Shown here: positions 39,967-46,634 of the stretch, piece after piece
Layout of the letters: each line of letters begins with the position of its first letter
How positions within the stretch are numbered: the stretch's first letter is position 1
Source of the DNA: a virus
Virus record (IMG/VR): IMGVR_UViG_3300024346_000112
Location: 1-48,523 of that record
DNA length: 48,523 nt
Strand: one strand, 5' to 3'
Position numbers and translations under genes: made by a program
The notes under the pieces: model-generated
What the model was told of the DNA's origin: nothing
Database searches by the model: none
The model's input: only the letters and a program-made list of their open reading frames with translations

Positions 39967-40287
39967 TTACTTTCCAAGTTTAAGGAATCGACGGGTACGT
40001 TTGGTAATATCTTTCTTAACTCGGTCGGTGTCTAGTCGAAAGTCTACATTTTGTATTTGATCTTCATATTCATCAAATAGTTCATCTAGACTATCTTGTA
40101 CGCTAGTGACTTCTTTATTTTTAGGACTATTAAGATCAATATCCCACACTTTACCGTCTTTAAACGTAACTCTGATAGAATGTAGATACTCTAATGGTAC
40201 TACATTCATATCAATTTCGTCAAAAACTTCTGGCCAATGAGTTATTACTTCGGGAGGTAGTTTTTTGTTTTTAGGTTTTTTTGGCAC
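39967..40287 (-). CDS. 106-aa acidic/basic protein of unknown function
   Basis: A small protein with a Lys/Pro-rich start (MPKKPKNKKLPPE), a central beta-like segment (SIRVTFKDGKVWDIDL, about 37-52), an acidic helix (SLDELFDEYEDQIQ) and a basic C-terminus (KKDITKRTRRFLKLGK). I do not recognise it. The start overlaps the end of the upstream gene by 17 bp, a sign of coupling. Being between small unknowns and a late fibre, it may be structural or an assembly factor, but this is positional inference only. Confidence 0.6.
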   Translation of the reverse strand: MPKKPKNKKLPPEVITHWPEVFDEIDMNVVPLEYLHSIRVTFKDGKVWDIDLNSPKNKEVTSVQDSLDELFDEYEDQIQNVDFRLDTDRVKKDITKRTRRFLKLGK

Positions 40288-40867
40288 TAGATTTGGTCTT
40301 CCTTTTCGTAGGGACCAACTCCTCTGCCTGTTCTCTCAAACTCTTTGCTTCTTTATATAGAGCATCTGCCTGTGAACGGTACTGAGCAGCTAGTGTAGCA
40401 TCATCTAACACTTTCTCATCTGTATTTGCTGTTGGCATTGCTTCACTTGTTGCTGGCGCAACAGGTTGACCACTTGTACCACTAACAGCTAAATCTTCGA
40501 CTGTAATTCCTTTTTGCTCAGCAATTAGTTTGTTAAGTTCACTTAACTTCACTGAGCTTTTATTATCAGGAGTCATTTCAATTTCATCAGTTTTCATTTT
40601 GTATAATTTTCCATACTTATGAAAACCTTTTAACATATTCATGCCATCCGGTAATGTTACTCTGTTCATTGCGTCTGCTAATTCTTCTGCATTTTGACCT
40701 GCATTTGATTCAATCAATGTCATTAATGAATCATGTTCTGCAGCATCTAATGACTCTGTAGGTACTACTAAGCAATTGTCTGCTTCGCCAGGTAACACTC
40801 TAAATGCTACCGCAACTTTTTTTCTGCTACCTACATGTCTTCCAATATGCTTTAATGGTTGTGCCAT
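40271..40867 (-). CDS. 198-aa phage protein with Lys-rich tail, function unknown
   Basis: The open frame extends upstream to 40948, but the start is placed at ATG 40867. There AGGAG lies just before it (cgcAGGAGAATAAT), and the upstream gene stops one base earlier. The protein begins MAQPLKHIGRHVGSRKKVAV and continues FRVLPGEADNCLVVPTESL and HDSLMTLIES, which I recall as a conserved family in T4-like marine phages without assigned function. An Ala/Pro/Ser-rich linker (about 120-150) leads to a helical, Lys-rich end (TKRKTKSSAKK). The neighbouring late-type promoter upstream of the 86-aa gene suggests late expression. Confidence 0.68.
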   Translation of the reverse strand: MAQPLKHIGRHVGSRKKVAVAFRVLPGEADNCLVVPTESLDAAEHDSLMTLIESNAGQNAEELADAMNRVTLPDGMNMLKGFHKYGKLYKMKTDEIEMTPDNKSSVKLSELNKLIAEQKGITVEDLAVSGTSGQPVAPATSEAMPTANTDEKVLDDATLAAQYRSQADALYKEAKSLREQAEELVPTKRKTKSSAKKT

Positions 40868-40868
40868 A

Positions 40869-41129
40869 TTATTCTCCTGCGGGAGCTTCTGCTGGTGCCG
40901 CTGTTTCTTCTCCACCTTCTGGTTGTACTTGCGATGCTTGTACAGCAAGCAGGAAGTTTTCTAACTTAGTGTATGTTTGACCCACTGTAGTCATTTCATT
41001 TGGTTTAAATGCGCCACGTTGACTAGCAACGTCAATAATAGCTTTTAATCCATTTAAGTCTTGAACAGTAAGATCAGGTGCTGGTGCTGCCGGTGCTTCT
41101 GTTTCGTTTACTTTAGTTTCTTCTGACAT
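40869..41129 (-). CDS. 86-aa acidic protein with Ala/Pro/Glu-rich ends, function unknown
   Basis: A very acidic small protein with low-complexity ends (EAPAAPAPD near the start, EETAAPAEAPAGE at the end) around a helical core (LNGLKAIIDVASQRGAFKPN and TTVGQTYTKLENFL). An excellent AAGGAG ribosome site precedes ATG 41129. Its stop is one base from the next start, making a tight pair with the 198-aa gene. Two late-type elements lie upstream. It could be an abundant virion or scaffold accessory, but no function can be assigned. Confidence 0.65.
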   Translation of the reverse strand: MSEETKVNETEAPAAPAPDLTVQDLNGLKAIIDVASQRGAFKPNEMTTVGQTYTKLENFLLAVQASQVQPEGGEETAAPAEAPAGE

Positions 41130-41151
41130 AATTATCTCCTTAATAATAGTA

Positions 41152-41178
41152 GTATTTAACTGTCGTTGGTTATTTATA
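41152..41178 (-). promoter_or_regulatory. late promoter: perfect TATAAATA plus a second TTAAATAC
   Basis: On the minus strand TATAAATA (41178-41171) is an exact match to the T4 late -10 element and overlaps the last codons and stop of the upstream 93-aa gene. A weaker TTAAATAC (41159-41152) follows, nearer the 86-aa gene start at 41129. One or both may serve the 86-aa/198-aa/106-aa cluster. Confidence 0.7.
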
Positions 41179-41451
41179 TTTTAAAAGTGGACAAGCTAAC
41201 ATAAAGTATGCAAGTTCTTTTCCGTCTTCAAAGCCAATATTTATCATGCTGTTTATCTGATTCTGGTCGTCTACCTTTAAAACTTTTCCTACGTGAAACC
41301 TTCCTTTAAGATGTTTCCGTATCCATTTATTTAACGCTTCTTCAACATTATAAGTGTAAGGAATGGCTATAGATTCAAAATGATGAGGTTTAACTTTAGT
41401 TTGCCGAATCCTAAATACATTTAACGGATTTGGTTCTTTGAGTTTAACCAT
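41170..41451 (-). CDS. 93-aa protein of unknown function, coupled to the VWA gene
   Basis: A small basic protein (MVKLKEPNPLNVFRIRQTKV, then WIRKHLKGRFHVGKVLKVDD). It has no motif I recognise. Its ATG shares a base with the stop of the VWA/metallopeptidase-like gene (TAATG at 41449-41453), so it is translationally coupled to it and is likely the third member of the MoxR-VWA operon. It could be an adaptor or substrate of that pair, though this rests only on the overlap. Confidence 0.62.
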   Translation of the reverse strand: MVKLKEPNPLNVFRIRQTKVKPHHFESIAIPYTYNVEEALNKWIRKHLKGRFHVGKVLKVDDQNQINSMINIGFEDGKELAYFMLACPLLKYK

Positions 41452-42734
41452 TATGCGGCATCCTCATAGTGAGTAGTTATACCAAATGGTGCCTGTAATT
41501 TTCTATCAAAGTTAGAGTGAATAACAAATACTGTTTCACAGTAATCTTCGTCACCCCAACTACCCCAAGGATAACCATCTGTAAACATAATAAACTTTTT
41601 AGGTTGAATATTGTGTTCTTTCATGTATTCCCAGTTACAGTCAAACTCAGTACCACCGCCACCGATAATTTCATATTCTTCTAATCGTTCACCACCGTCT
41701 GCACTAAATTCTGCTTCATTATAAACGGCTGTATCGAAACACCATAACTTAATATTATAGTCTTGATATTCGTCCATAATACCTTGCACTTCACCTAAAA
41801 AGTCTTCTGCTTGTTGATTGCCAATTGATCCTGACATATCAACAGCTACACATATATCAATAGTTTCATCAAAATTTTGTCCTGGAAGAATAGCATTCAT
41901 ATGCCAACCCTTACGTGATGGTCTCATAAATGTAAAATCATTCTTAATAGTACTTTGAATCTGTTGACGTAATATTTCACGCCAGTTCATTTTAGGCTCT
42001 GTAAGTTGGGAAATCATTCTTTCAATTTCTTTAGGTGTATTACCTGCACCAGATGATTGCGCCGCTGTCATCATATTCTCTTTAATTTCATCACGTATTT
42101 CACGTAATTCTTCTTTAGAATATTTTGGTTGCGATTTACTTACGTTACCATTATTGCCGCTACCACCTTCTTCTTCACCGTTGCCTTCCCAGTCCAAATG
42201 TTCGTCTAATAATTCTCCAAGCTCTTTAAGAAATTCTTCACCGTTCTGTTTAGCTTGTTCGAATATGTCATCATAAACTTCTTCTGATGCCCAACCGTCG
42301 TATTTAAAGTCTTGATAACAATCAACTAGTTTAGGCTTATCGCCAATACGATCTCTAACAAGAATATTATTTACAATGTAGTCTGCTGCAATATTAAAGA
42401 TCATTGGATCTCTATCGTCTCTACGAGTTAAGTGATCAAATACACAATGTAGAATTTCGTGTGCAATAACAAATTCAATTTCTTGATTTGACATTGCATT
42501 AAAAAACTGAGTGTTAAAAAATAAGTTTCTACCGTCTACTGCGGCAGTAGGTAACCAATCGTCTGCGGCTTTAATGCGTAAGCGTGTAGCCATGTTACCA
42601 AAGAAAGGATGACGTAATAAAAGCCCAATTCGTGCAACAATAATTCTATCCAGCACATCAACTCGCATTGCATCTAATGCTTCAGTTGTAATATCTGGGT
42701 CTGGTGTCCAAAGTTGTTTGCCCGCAACGCTCAT
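41451..42734 (-). CDS. VWA-like protein with N-terminal metallopeptidase-like HExxH domain
   Basis: A 427-aa two-domain protein. The N-terminal half carries AHEILHCVFDH, an HExxHxxxxH zinc motif (H92, E93, H96, H101) preceded by helices. An acidic/Gly/Asn linker follows at about 185-205. The C-terminal half is von Willebrand factor A-like with an intact MIDAS DxSxS (D299-M-S301-G-S303) and a later FTDGYPWG. The combination matches the DUF2201-type putative metallopeptidase plus VWA-like family, which bacteria commonly encode beside MoxR AAA+ ATPases. The MoxR gene is directly upstream here. Such pairs act as chaperone or metal-insertion machines on target proteins; the phage target is unknown. 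It has its own sigma70-type promoter with an overlapping palindrome, and the 93-aa gene is coupled downstream. Confidence 0.85.
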   Translation of the reverse strand: MSVAGKQLWTPDPDITTEALDAMRVDVLDRIIVARIGLLLRHPFFGNMATRLRIKAADDWLPTAAVDGRNLFFNTQFFNAMSNQEIEFVIAHEILHCVFDHLTRRDDRDPMIFNIAADYIVNNILVRDRIGDKPKLVDCYQDFKYDGWASEEVYDDIFEQAKQNGEEFLKELGELLDEHLDWEGNGEEEGGSGNNGNVSKSQPKYSKEELREIRDEIKENMMTAAQSSGAGNTPKEIERMISQLTEPKMNWREILRQQIQSTIKNDFTFMRPSRKGWHMNAILPGQNFDETIDICVAVDMSGSIGNQQAEDFLGEVQGIMDEYQDYNIKLWCFDTAVYNEAEFSADGGERLEEYEIIGGGGTEFDCNWEYMKEHNIQPKKFIMFTDGYPWGSWGDEDYCETVFVIHSNFDRKLQAPFGITTHYEDAA

Positions 42735-42759
42735 ATGCTATGTCCTCTCTGCATTGTTT

Positions 42760-42796
42760 ATACTATAAGTATATAGTATTTTGACATAAAAGTCAA
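42760..42796 (-). promoter_or_regulatory. sigma70-type promoter of the VWA gene, overlapped by palindromes
   Basis: Minus strand TTGACT (42796-42791), 17 bp, TATACT (42773-42768). The -10 box lies inside a perfect palindrome at 42760-42779 with 8-bp arms (ATACTATA/TATAGTAT). The -35 box overlaps a second inverted repeat TTGAC/GTCAA (42781-42796). These could be repressor sites; no cognate regulator is identified. Confidence 0.7.
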
Positions 42797-42804
42797 GAGT
42801 AATT

Positions 42805-42829
42805 GGACGTTTTTTGTACGGGAACGTCC
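42805..42829 (-). other. 7-bp stem hairpin between the MoxR and VWA genes
   Basis: GGACGTT and AACGTCC are perfect inverted repeats separated by 11 nt, located just after the MoxR stop (42844). There is no T-tract on the minus strand side, so it does not look like a standard terminator. It may be an attenuating or stabilising hairpin, or an operator-like site just upstream of the VWA promoter. Confidence 0.5.
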
Positions 42830-42843
42830 AAACCCAACACACC

Positions 42844-43932
42844 TTAAGACCTTGTTTGAGCGGCCTTAATATACTTGCCGAAACGCTCGTGGAACTCATC
42901 AAAACACTCAATTTCATCTGGATCAATTGGTAATTCATATTGGGTCAACGCCAATTTCATACCCATTACTACCAGCTCGGTTTCGAAGTTGTCCATTGCA
43001 AAACGTAAAAAGTTATTAACTTTCGAATTAAACTTCTTATCGTTTTTGTCTGAGCTTTCTTTTAGTTCGTAGCAAAGTGAAACAGTGAGGGAATACATAG
43101 CACTGATTTCTTTCTGTTTCAACTCAGTTACCTGTCCATCTAAAATATCAGTTGGATTAGGCATAGTTGACGCTACTTTACGGTGTGCCATAAACTTAAC
43201 AGCAAGACCTTCACCAATGGCACCTGATACAAGGTCTGTTGTGGTTTCTGCATCTAAGCCATCATCTAACAGCTCTGATACAAATGTCCACGAACGGGGA
43301 GTTGCAAAAGAACGACTAGGACTTTTTGGATCAAAGTCATATAAGTCTTTCTTTGCAAACTGTAAGTAACCAGCAACATCTGCATGTATATTGTTTACTA
43401 CAGCCCACTGGAACCAATCGTCAAATGACACAGTAAGTTCTAAGTGAACAAAACGGTTTGCCAACGGTGCTGGCATTCTGTATGTAACACCTTTGTCTGC
43501 ATCACGATTACCTGCCGCAACAATTAAAACATTGTCCGGAAGTTTGTAAGTGCCAATCTTGCGATTAAGAATAAGTTGATATGCAGCCGCCTGTACAGCA
43601 GGAGCCGCAGAATTCATTTCGTCTAAGAAAAGAATAATATATTTGTGTTTTTTTGCAAATTCTTCTGTAGGAAGTTCTGCTGGCGGAGCCCAAACCATTG
43701 TACCTGCATTTGAATCAAAGTACGGAATACCTTTAATATCTGTTGGTTCCCATAGTGATAAACGAATGTCTGTAACATGGGCTTCTAACGATTCACCAAT
43801 TTGATGAACAATTTCAGATTTACCAATACCTGGGGGACCCCATAAAAACACTGGACGTTTCTTTTTCATTGCGTGAAAAAGACTGCCCTTTGCTCTGTTG
43901 GGTGTAATTTGTCGAATAGCTACGTTTTCCAT
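42844..43932 (-). CDS. MoxR-type AAA+ ATPase
   Basis: A 362-aa ATPase with Walker A GPPGIGKS (32-39), Walker B IILFLDE (99-105), a sensor-1 Asn in VAAGNRDAD (N142) and a likely arginine finger in PLANRF (R160). The spacing and the wording FLDEMNSA..AVQAAAYQLI are typical of the MoxR branch, which acts with VWA partners to remodel or activate other proteins. The VWA/metallopeptidase-like partner is the next gene downstream. An AGAGAGG ribosome site lies upstream of the ATG. It has its own perfect-consensus promoter at 43991-44019. In a lytic phage this pair could modify a host complex, aid virion assembly or activate a phage enzyme; no target is evident. Confidence 0.9.
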   Translation of the reverse strand: MENVAIRQITPNRAKGSLFHAMKKKRPVFLWGPPGIGKSEIVHQIGESLEAHVTDIRLSLWEPTDIKGIPYFDSNAGTMVWAPPAELPTEEFAKKHKYIILFLDEMNSAAPAVQAAAYQLILNRKIGTYKLPDNVLIVAAGNRDADKGVTYRMPAPLANRFVHLELTVSFDDWFQWAVVNNIHADVAGYLQFAKKDLYDFDPKSPSRSFATPRSWTFVSELLDDGLDAETTTDLVSGAIGEGLAVKFMAHRKVASTMPNPTDILDGQVTELKQKEISAMYSLTVSLCYELKESSDKNDKKFNSKVNNFLRFAMDNFETELVVMGMKLALTQYELPIDPDEIECFDEFHERFGKYIKAAQTRS

Positions 43933-43990
43933 TTTGTATTACCTCTCTAGTGTATTAAGTTATCAGTGCTAATTTCTAACTATGTATACT

Positions 43991-44019
43991 ATTATACGAT
44001 CTAATAGGACGGTTGTCAA
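43991..44019 (-). promoter_or_regulatory. perfect-consensus sigma70 promoter for the MoxR gene
   Basis: Minus strand TTGACA (44019-44014), 17 bp, TATAAT (43996-43991): 12 of 12 consensus positions with ideal spacing, about 58 nt upstream of the MoxR ATG. It starts 15 bp after the end of the preceding gene. Confidence 0.88.
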
Positions 44020-44033
44020 CCGTTAATGGAACT

Positions 44034-44420
44034 TTATTTGTCTTTTTTTTGTCTAGTTAATGCTTTGGATAGTCCGTACTTGCGTAGATCTCCTGAAAAG
44101 AGACCCAGTTCAACAGCCTTTCGTTCGCTTGTAACGAATATACTGCCTCTAGAAATATAGTAAGGACAGTCAATAAATTTGTCTAAGAAGATTATGATCT
44201 GTGTAGTAATAGGCATGTCAGCTGGATATGGTATTTCGTATGTTGCTAAATCAATTTGATTAACTATATCAAACCCAAGCTCAGTTAAACGCAATCCACC
44301 GGAAGTTTTCTCTCTTGTATTTTGCCACCAAAGAGGCATATACTCAGAAACAGCTGCATCGTTTACAGTTTTGTTAAGTTGTTTAAGAAAGACTTTAGTA
44401 TATGTTTCTTTCCAGTTCAT
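44034..44420 (-). CDS. 128-aa protein of unknown function
   Basis: A soluble-looking mixed alpha/beta protein with several tryptophans near the start (MNWKETYTKVFLKQL, EYMPLWWQNT) and a central segment GLRLTELGFDIVNQIDLATY followed by IIIFLDKFIDCPYYISRGSI. The end is basic (RKYGLSKALTRQKKDK). No family is recognised. The start overlaps the upstream 96-aa gene by 4 bp (ATGA, 44417-44420), so both are expressed together, probably from the late-type element near 44735. Confidence 0.65.
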   Translation of the reverse strand: MNWKETYTKVFLKQLNKTVNDAAVSEYMPLWWQNTREKTSGGLRLTELGFDIVNQIDLATYEIPYPADMPITTQIIIFLDKFIDCPYYISRGSIFVTSERKAVELGLFSGDLRKYGLSKALTRQKKDK

Positions 44421-44707
44421 TCGTCTGTAACTATCTCGCCTGATGTTAACATAACAACAGTAAAATCATCACAGTTGAATAAACTGTTAAGTTTTTTGGA
44501 TAAGTTTATTGCATGTCCTGGATTTGAAAAAGATACTTTCTTATATTTTGGTCCAGGGTAATTTGTAATAGCGTTTAGGCTTTTAAGATTAAATGGTTTA
44601 GTTTTATAAAACACAGCCCATATTGCTTCCGCATCTAAAATCTGTTCTGCACGATAAGTTTGTTTATCTACGTACTCTAAAAGTATTTTTGGTTTTGGTC
44701 TGCTCAT
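44417..44707 (-). CDS. 96-aa protein of unknown function
   Basis: A small basic protein (MSRPKPKILLEYVDKQTYRA, then EQILDAEAIWAVFY, KYKKVSFSNPGHAINLSKKL). It reads like a compact alpha/beta fold, without a recognised motif. AAGGA lies about 7 nt before the ATG and a GATAAATA element is upstream. It is coupled to the 128-aa gene by a 4-bp overlap. Confidence 0.62.
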   Translation of the reverse strand: MSRPKPKILLEYVDKQTYRAEQILDAEAIWAVFYKTKPFNLKSLNAITNYPGPKYKKVSFSNPGHAINLSKKLNSLFNCDDFTVVMLTSGEIVTDE

Positions 44708-44734
44708 ATGCGTATCCTTAATTATGTACGCATA

Positions 44735-44742
44735 TATTTATC
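44735..44742 (-). promoter_or_regulatory. late-type promoter element GATAAATA
   Basis: On the minus strand GATAAATATATG lies 28 nt before the 96-aa gene start. It agrees with the ATAAATA core of the other late-type elements. No matching sigma70 -35 box is seen here. Confidence 0.5.
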
Positions 44743-44753
44743 TCTTTAAGACA

Positions 44754-44771
44754 GTAAACTACGCAGTTTAC
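44754..44771. other. small perfect hairpin GTAAACT/AGTTTAC
   Basis: A 7-bp stem with a 4-nt loop sits in the gap between the end of the 81-aa gene (44781) and the late-type element. There is no U-tract, so it is a weak terminator at best. It may separate the early rnh-side transcript from the following late one. Confidence 0.4.
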
Positions 44772-44780
44772 CTTTAACGT

Positions 44781-45026
44781 TTACTTCCAGTCGCTATTCC
44801 CGCCATCCATACTAACTTGTATAACTTCCTCGTTACCATTGCTGTATGACGCTATAAGACGCTCTAAATCGCCTTCTAAGCGTGACATAGTAATACCTAG
44901 AGTATATGCTAAAGCCTTTGCTTCAGCTATACTAAGTTTAATTTCTCTAGAATTACTACTGTCAGCAACCTTTACCTTTTGTATAAATTGCTGAATTGGA
45001 AAAGTGTTTAACGGCTCATTTTGCAT
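44781..45026 (-). CDS. 81-aa helical protein of unknown function
   Basis: Placed at ATG 45026; an in-frame TTG at 45032 is an alternative adding two residues. The protein is mostly helical (LSIAEAKALAYTLGITMSRL, then EGDLERLIASY) with a short acidic end. The start lies inside the 3' end of the 158-aa gene (overlap 11 bp with this start), which suggests coupling. No family recognised. Confidence 0.6.
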   Translation of the reverse strand: MQNEPLNTFPIQQFIQKVKVADSSNSREIKLSIAEAKALAYTLGITMSRLEGDLERLIASYSNGNEEVIQVSMDGGNSDWK

Positions 45027-45492
45027 TTTCAATACTCAATGCTTGTCTCATTTCAATATCTGTTTTGAATGGGCCTTTAAAGTTGTAACGTTCGATAGTA
45101 ATTAGTTTTGGGCAAAAACTTTTAACCCAACCCTTGTCGAAGTGAATTATATAGTATCCTGCACAATACAAACTCTTACTTTTATTGCTCTTAGTAAACA
45201 ACGGCAGTTTGTTTTTTACATCGTATAAACTGTTATATGGAGAACAACTAGTTGGAAAGTTATAAACTTCTTTAACTGGTACTTCCTTGTCTTCTATTAC
45301 TTGTGTAATAGTATCTGTAAATACATCTTTACCAAATGTATTTTTTAAGGCACGTTCACTATCAAAATATTGTGTAGACGCTCCTGAACTAAAAAGATAC
45401 TTGTCTTCCGTAAGTGATAGTGTACCTACTCGTTCACCGTCACTTTCAACAATCCAAAATTTATCTTTTAAAATGGTTTTTGCTTTCATCAT
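45016..45492 (-). CDS. 158-aa protein of unknown function downstream of rnh
   Basis: A beta-rich soluble protein starting MMKAKTILKDKFWIVESDG. It has several Cys (TSCSPYNSLYD about 81-91; SLYCAGYYIIHFDKGW about 107-122; FCPKLITIERYNF) that could stabilise a fold or bind metal, but the spacing does not match a known motif. GGAGTAGGA precedes the start and spans the rnh stop, indicating the same transcript as rnh. I cannot assign a function. Confidence 0.65.
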   Translation of the reverse strand: MMKAKTILKDKFWIVESDGERVGTLSLTEDKYLFSSGASTQYFDSERALKNTFGKDVFTDTITQVIEDKEVPVKEVYNFPTSCSPYNSLYDVKNKLPLFTKSNKSKSLYCAGYYIIHFDKGWVKSFCPKLITIERYNFKGPFKTDIEMRQALSIENAK

Positions 45493-45498
45493 TAATTC

Positions 45499-46485
45499 CT
45501 ACTCCGGGTATCTTGCATTTAGTGGCTCTGCAAAATACTGTGCTTGATCTGCAATGCGCTGCATATCCCACTTAGCACAAAATTTCATTAAACGCATTCC
45601 AACTTGTTTAACATCTTTTGCTACTGCATGTTCGGCAATAGTTGTGTCAATAATCTCTCTAATATCTGTAGGTTGTGCTGTTAAGTCACATAGCACAACA
45701 TTACGATTGTAGTCATCTAGTACACGATGTTCTACGCCTTCATGATCAGTCCAGCGTTGCAACATCATGTTATTCCAGTTAAAGCCTTTTGAAGTCTTAT
45801 CGTCATATGCTTCAATAAGTCCTACTTTGTTCTTAGTGCCTTTCTTACGTACACCTGGGTATGCACTAAACACATTATCACTTGTGTCGCCACGCATACA
45901 CTTCTCAAACAACATAAAGTCAGGCTGCGGTGCAGGCTTTACTTCTTTAGTCTTCTTATCAATTACACGATCACCTTTCTTATCAAAGTAACCTTCATGT
46001 GTTATAGTAATGTCTTGTATGCCATTGTATTGTTTACAGTTAGGTGCAATAAGTTGTGCAAAGTCACCGTCAGTACTAATAATAACATGATTATCATTAG
46101 GGTGTGCTTGTACCCAACCTGCAATAAGATCATCTGCTTCTAGTTGCGGATGACGCATAACAGTACAGTTAGTTTTAGTAGTTACAAAGTCTTTAAACTC
46201 GTCAAAGATTTCCCAGAAGACTTTATCTTCTTCACTCTCAGTAACAGTCATTTTATCACGAGCAACTTGTCTATTACGCTTGTAAGGTTCATAAAAGTCT
46301 TTACGCCATGAACGACCTTCTAAGCAAAATACAACATGATCTGCATCAAAGTCTTGCCATGCCTTTTTAACACCACTCAATGTAATGTGTAATGCCATAC
46401 CTACTTTAGTATCTAAATCACCACGTACTACGTGACGAGCTCTAAAGAACGTATTTGCTGTGTCTACTAATATATGAGTTGCCAT
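45499..46485 (-). CDS. rnh: RNase H-type 5'-3' exonuclease (T4 Rnh/FEN family)
   Basis: A 328-aa flap-endonuclease-family protein (T4 RNase H is 305 aa) that removes RNA primers and flaps from lagging strands. Conserved acidic residues occur in MATHILVDTANTFF (D8), EADDLIAGW, STDGDFAQL and the RGDTSDN metal site. An H3TH-like DNA-binding segment, SAYPGVRKKGTKNKVGLIEA, follows. The frame is open for 14 more codons upstream (to 46527), but that ATG lacks a ribosome site. The ATG at 46485 has CAGGGTG upstream and places the first catalytic Asp at the usual residue 8. A 28-codon ORF ends one base before it, and a consensus promoter lies at 46603-46631. Confidence 0.92.
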   Translation of the reverse strand: MATHILVDTANTFFRARHVVRGDLDTKVGMALHITLSGVKKAWQDFDADHVVFCLEGRSWRKDFYEPYKRNRQVARDKMTVTESEEDKVFWEIFDEFKDFVTTKTNCTVMRHPQLEADDLIAGWVQAHPNDNHVIISTDGDFAQLIAPNCKQYNGIQDITITHEGYFDKKGDRVIDKKTKEVKPAPQPDFMLFEKCMRGDTSDNVFSAYPGVRKKGTKNKVGLIEAYDDKTSKGFNWNNMMLQRWTDHEGVEHRVLDDYNRNVVLCDLTAQPTDIREIIDTTIAEHAVAKDVKQVGMRLMKFCAKWDMQRIADQAQYFAEPLNARYPE

Positions 46486-46486
46486 A

Positions 46487-46573
46487 TTATGAACACCCTG
46501 ATATGCATAATGAGAAAATGTCGCCATTTTGTATTAATGCAACTAATAGTGTAATGCCTAAGATTTCTAACAT
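46487..46573 (-). CDS. 28-residue leader peptide ORF ahead of rnh
   Basis: ATG at 46573-46571 with AAAGGC 6-7 nt upstream; TAA at 46489-46487, one base from the rnh ATG. The product begins MLEILGITLLVALI, a hydrophobic helix-like run, and ends CISGCS. It begins about 24 nt downstream of the predicted transcript start. The tight junction suggests translational coupling or leader-type control of rnh. It is too short for confident coding calls and may be only a leader. Confidence 0.5.
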   Translation of the reverse strand: MLEILGITLLVALIQNGDIFSLCISGCS

Positions 46574-46602
46574 AGTCTTGCCTTTTTGTAATTTATAGTA
46601 CT

Positions 46603-46631
46603 ATTATAGCACCAGATCTGGCTGTTGTCAA
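46603..46631 (-). promoter_or_regulatory. perfect-consensus sigma70 promoter for the rnh transcript
   Basis: Minus strand TTGACA (46631-46626), 17 bp, TATAAT (46608-46603): 12 of 12 consensus positions. It begins 4 bp after the end of the preceding gene (46635). The spacer contains an AGATCT palindrome. Confidence 0.88.
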
Positions 46632-46634
46632 GCA

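Noticed and set aside
40868-40948. Upstream extension of the 198-aa protein to 40948
   Set aside because: The extension lies inside the 86-aa gene in another frame, and the ATG at 40867 has the clear AGGAG.
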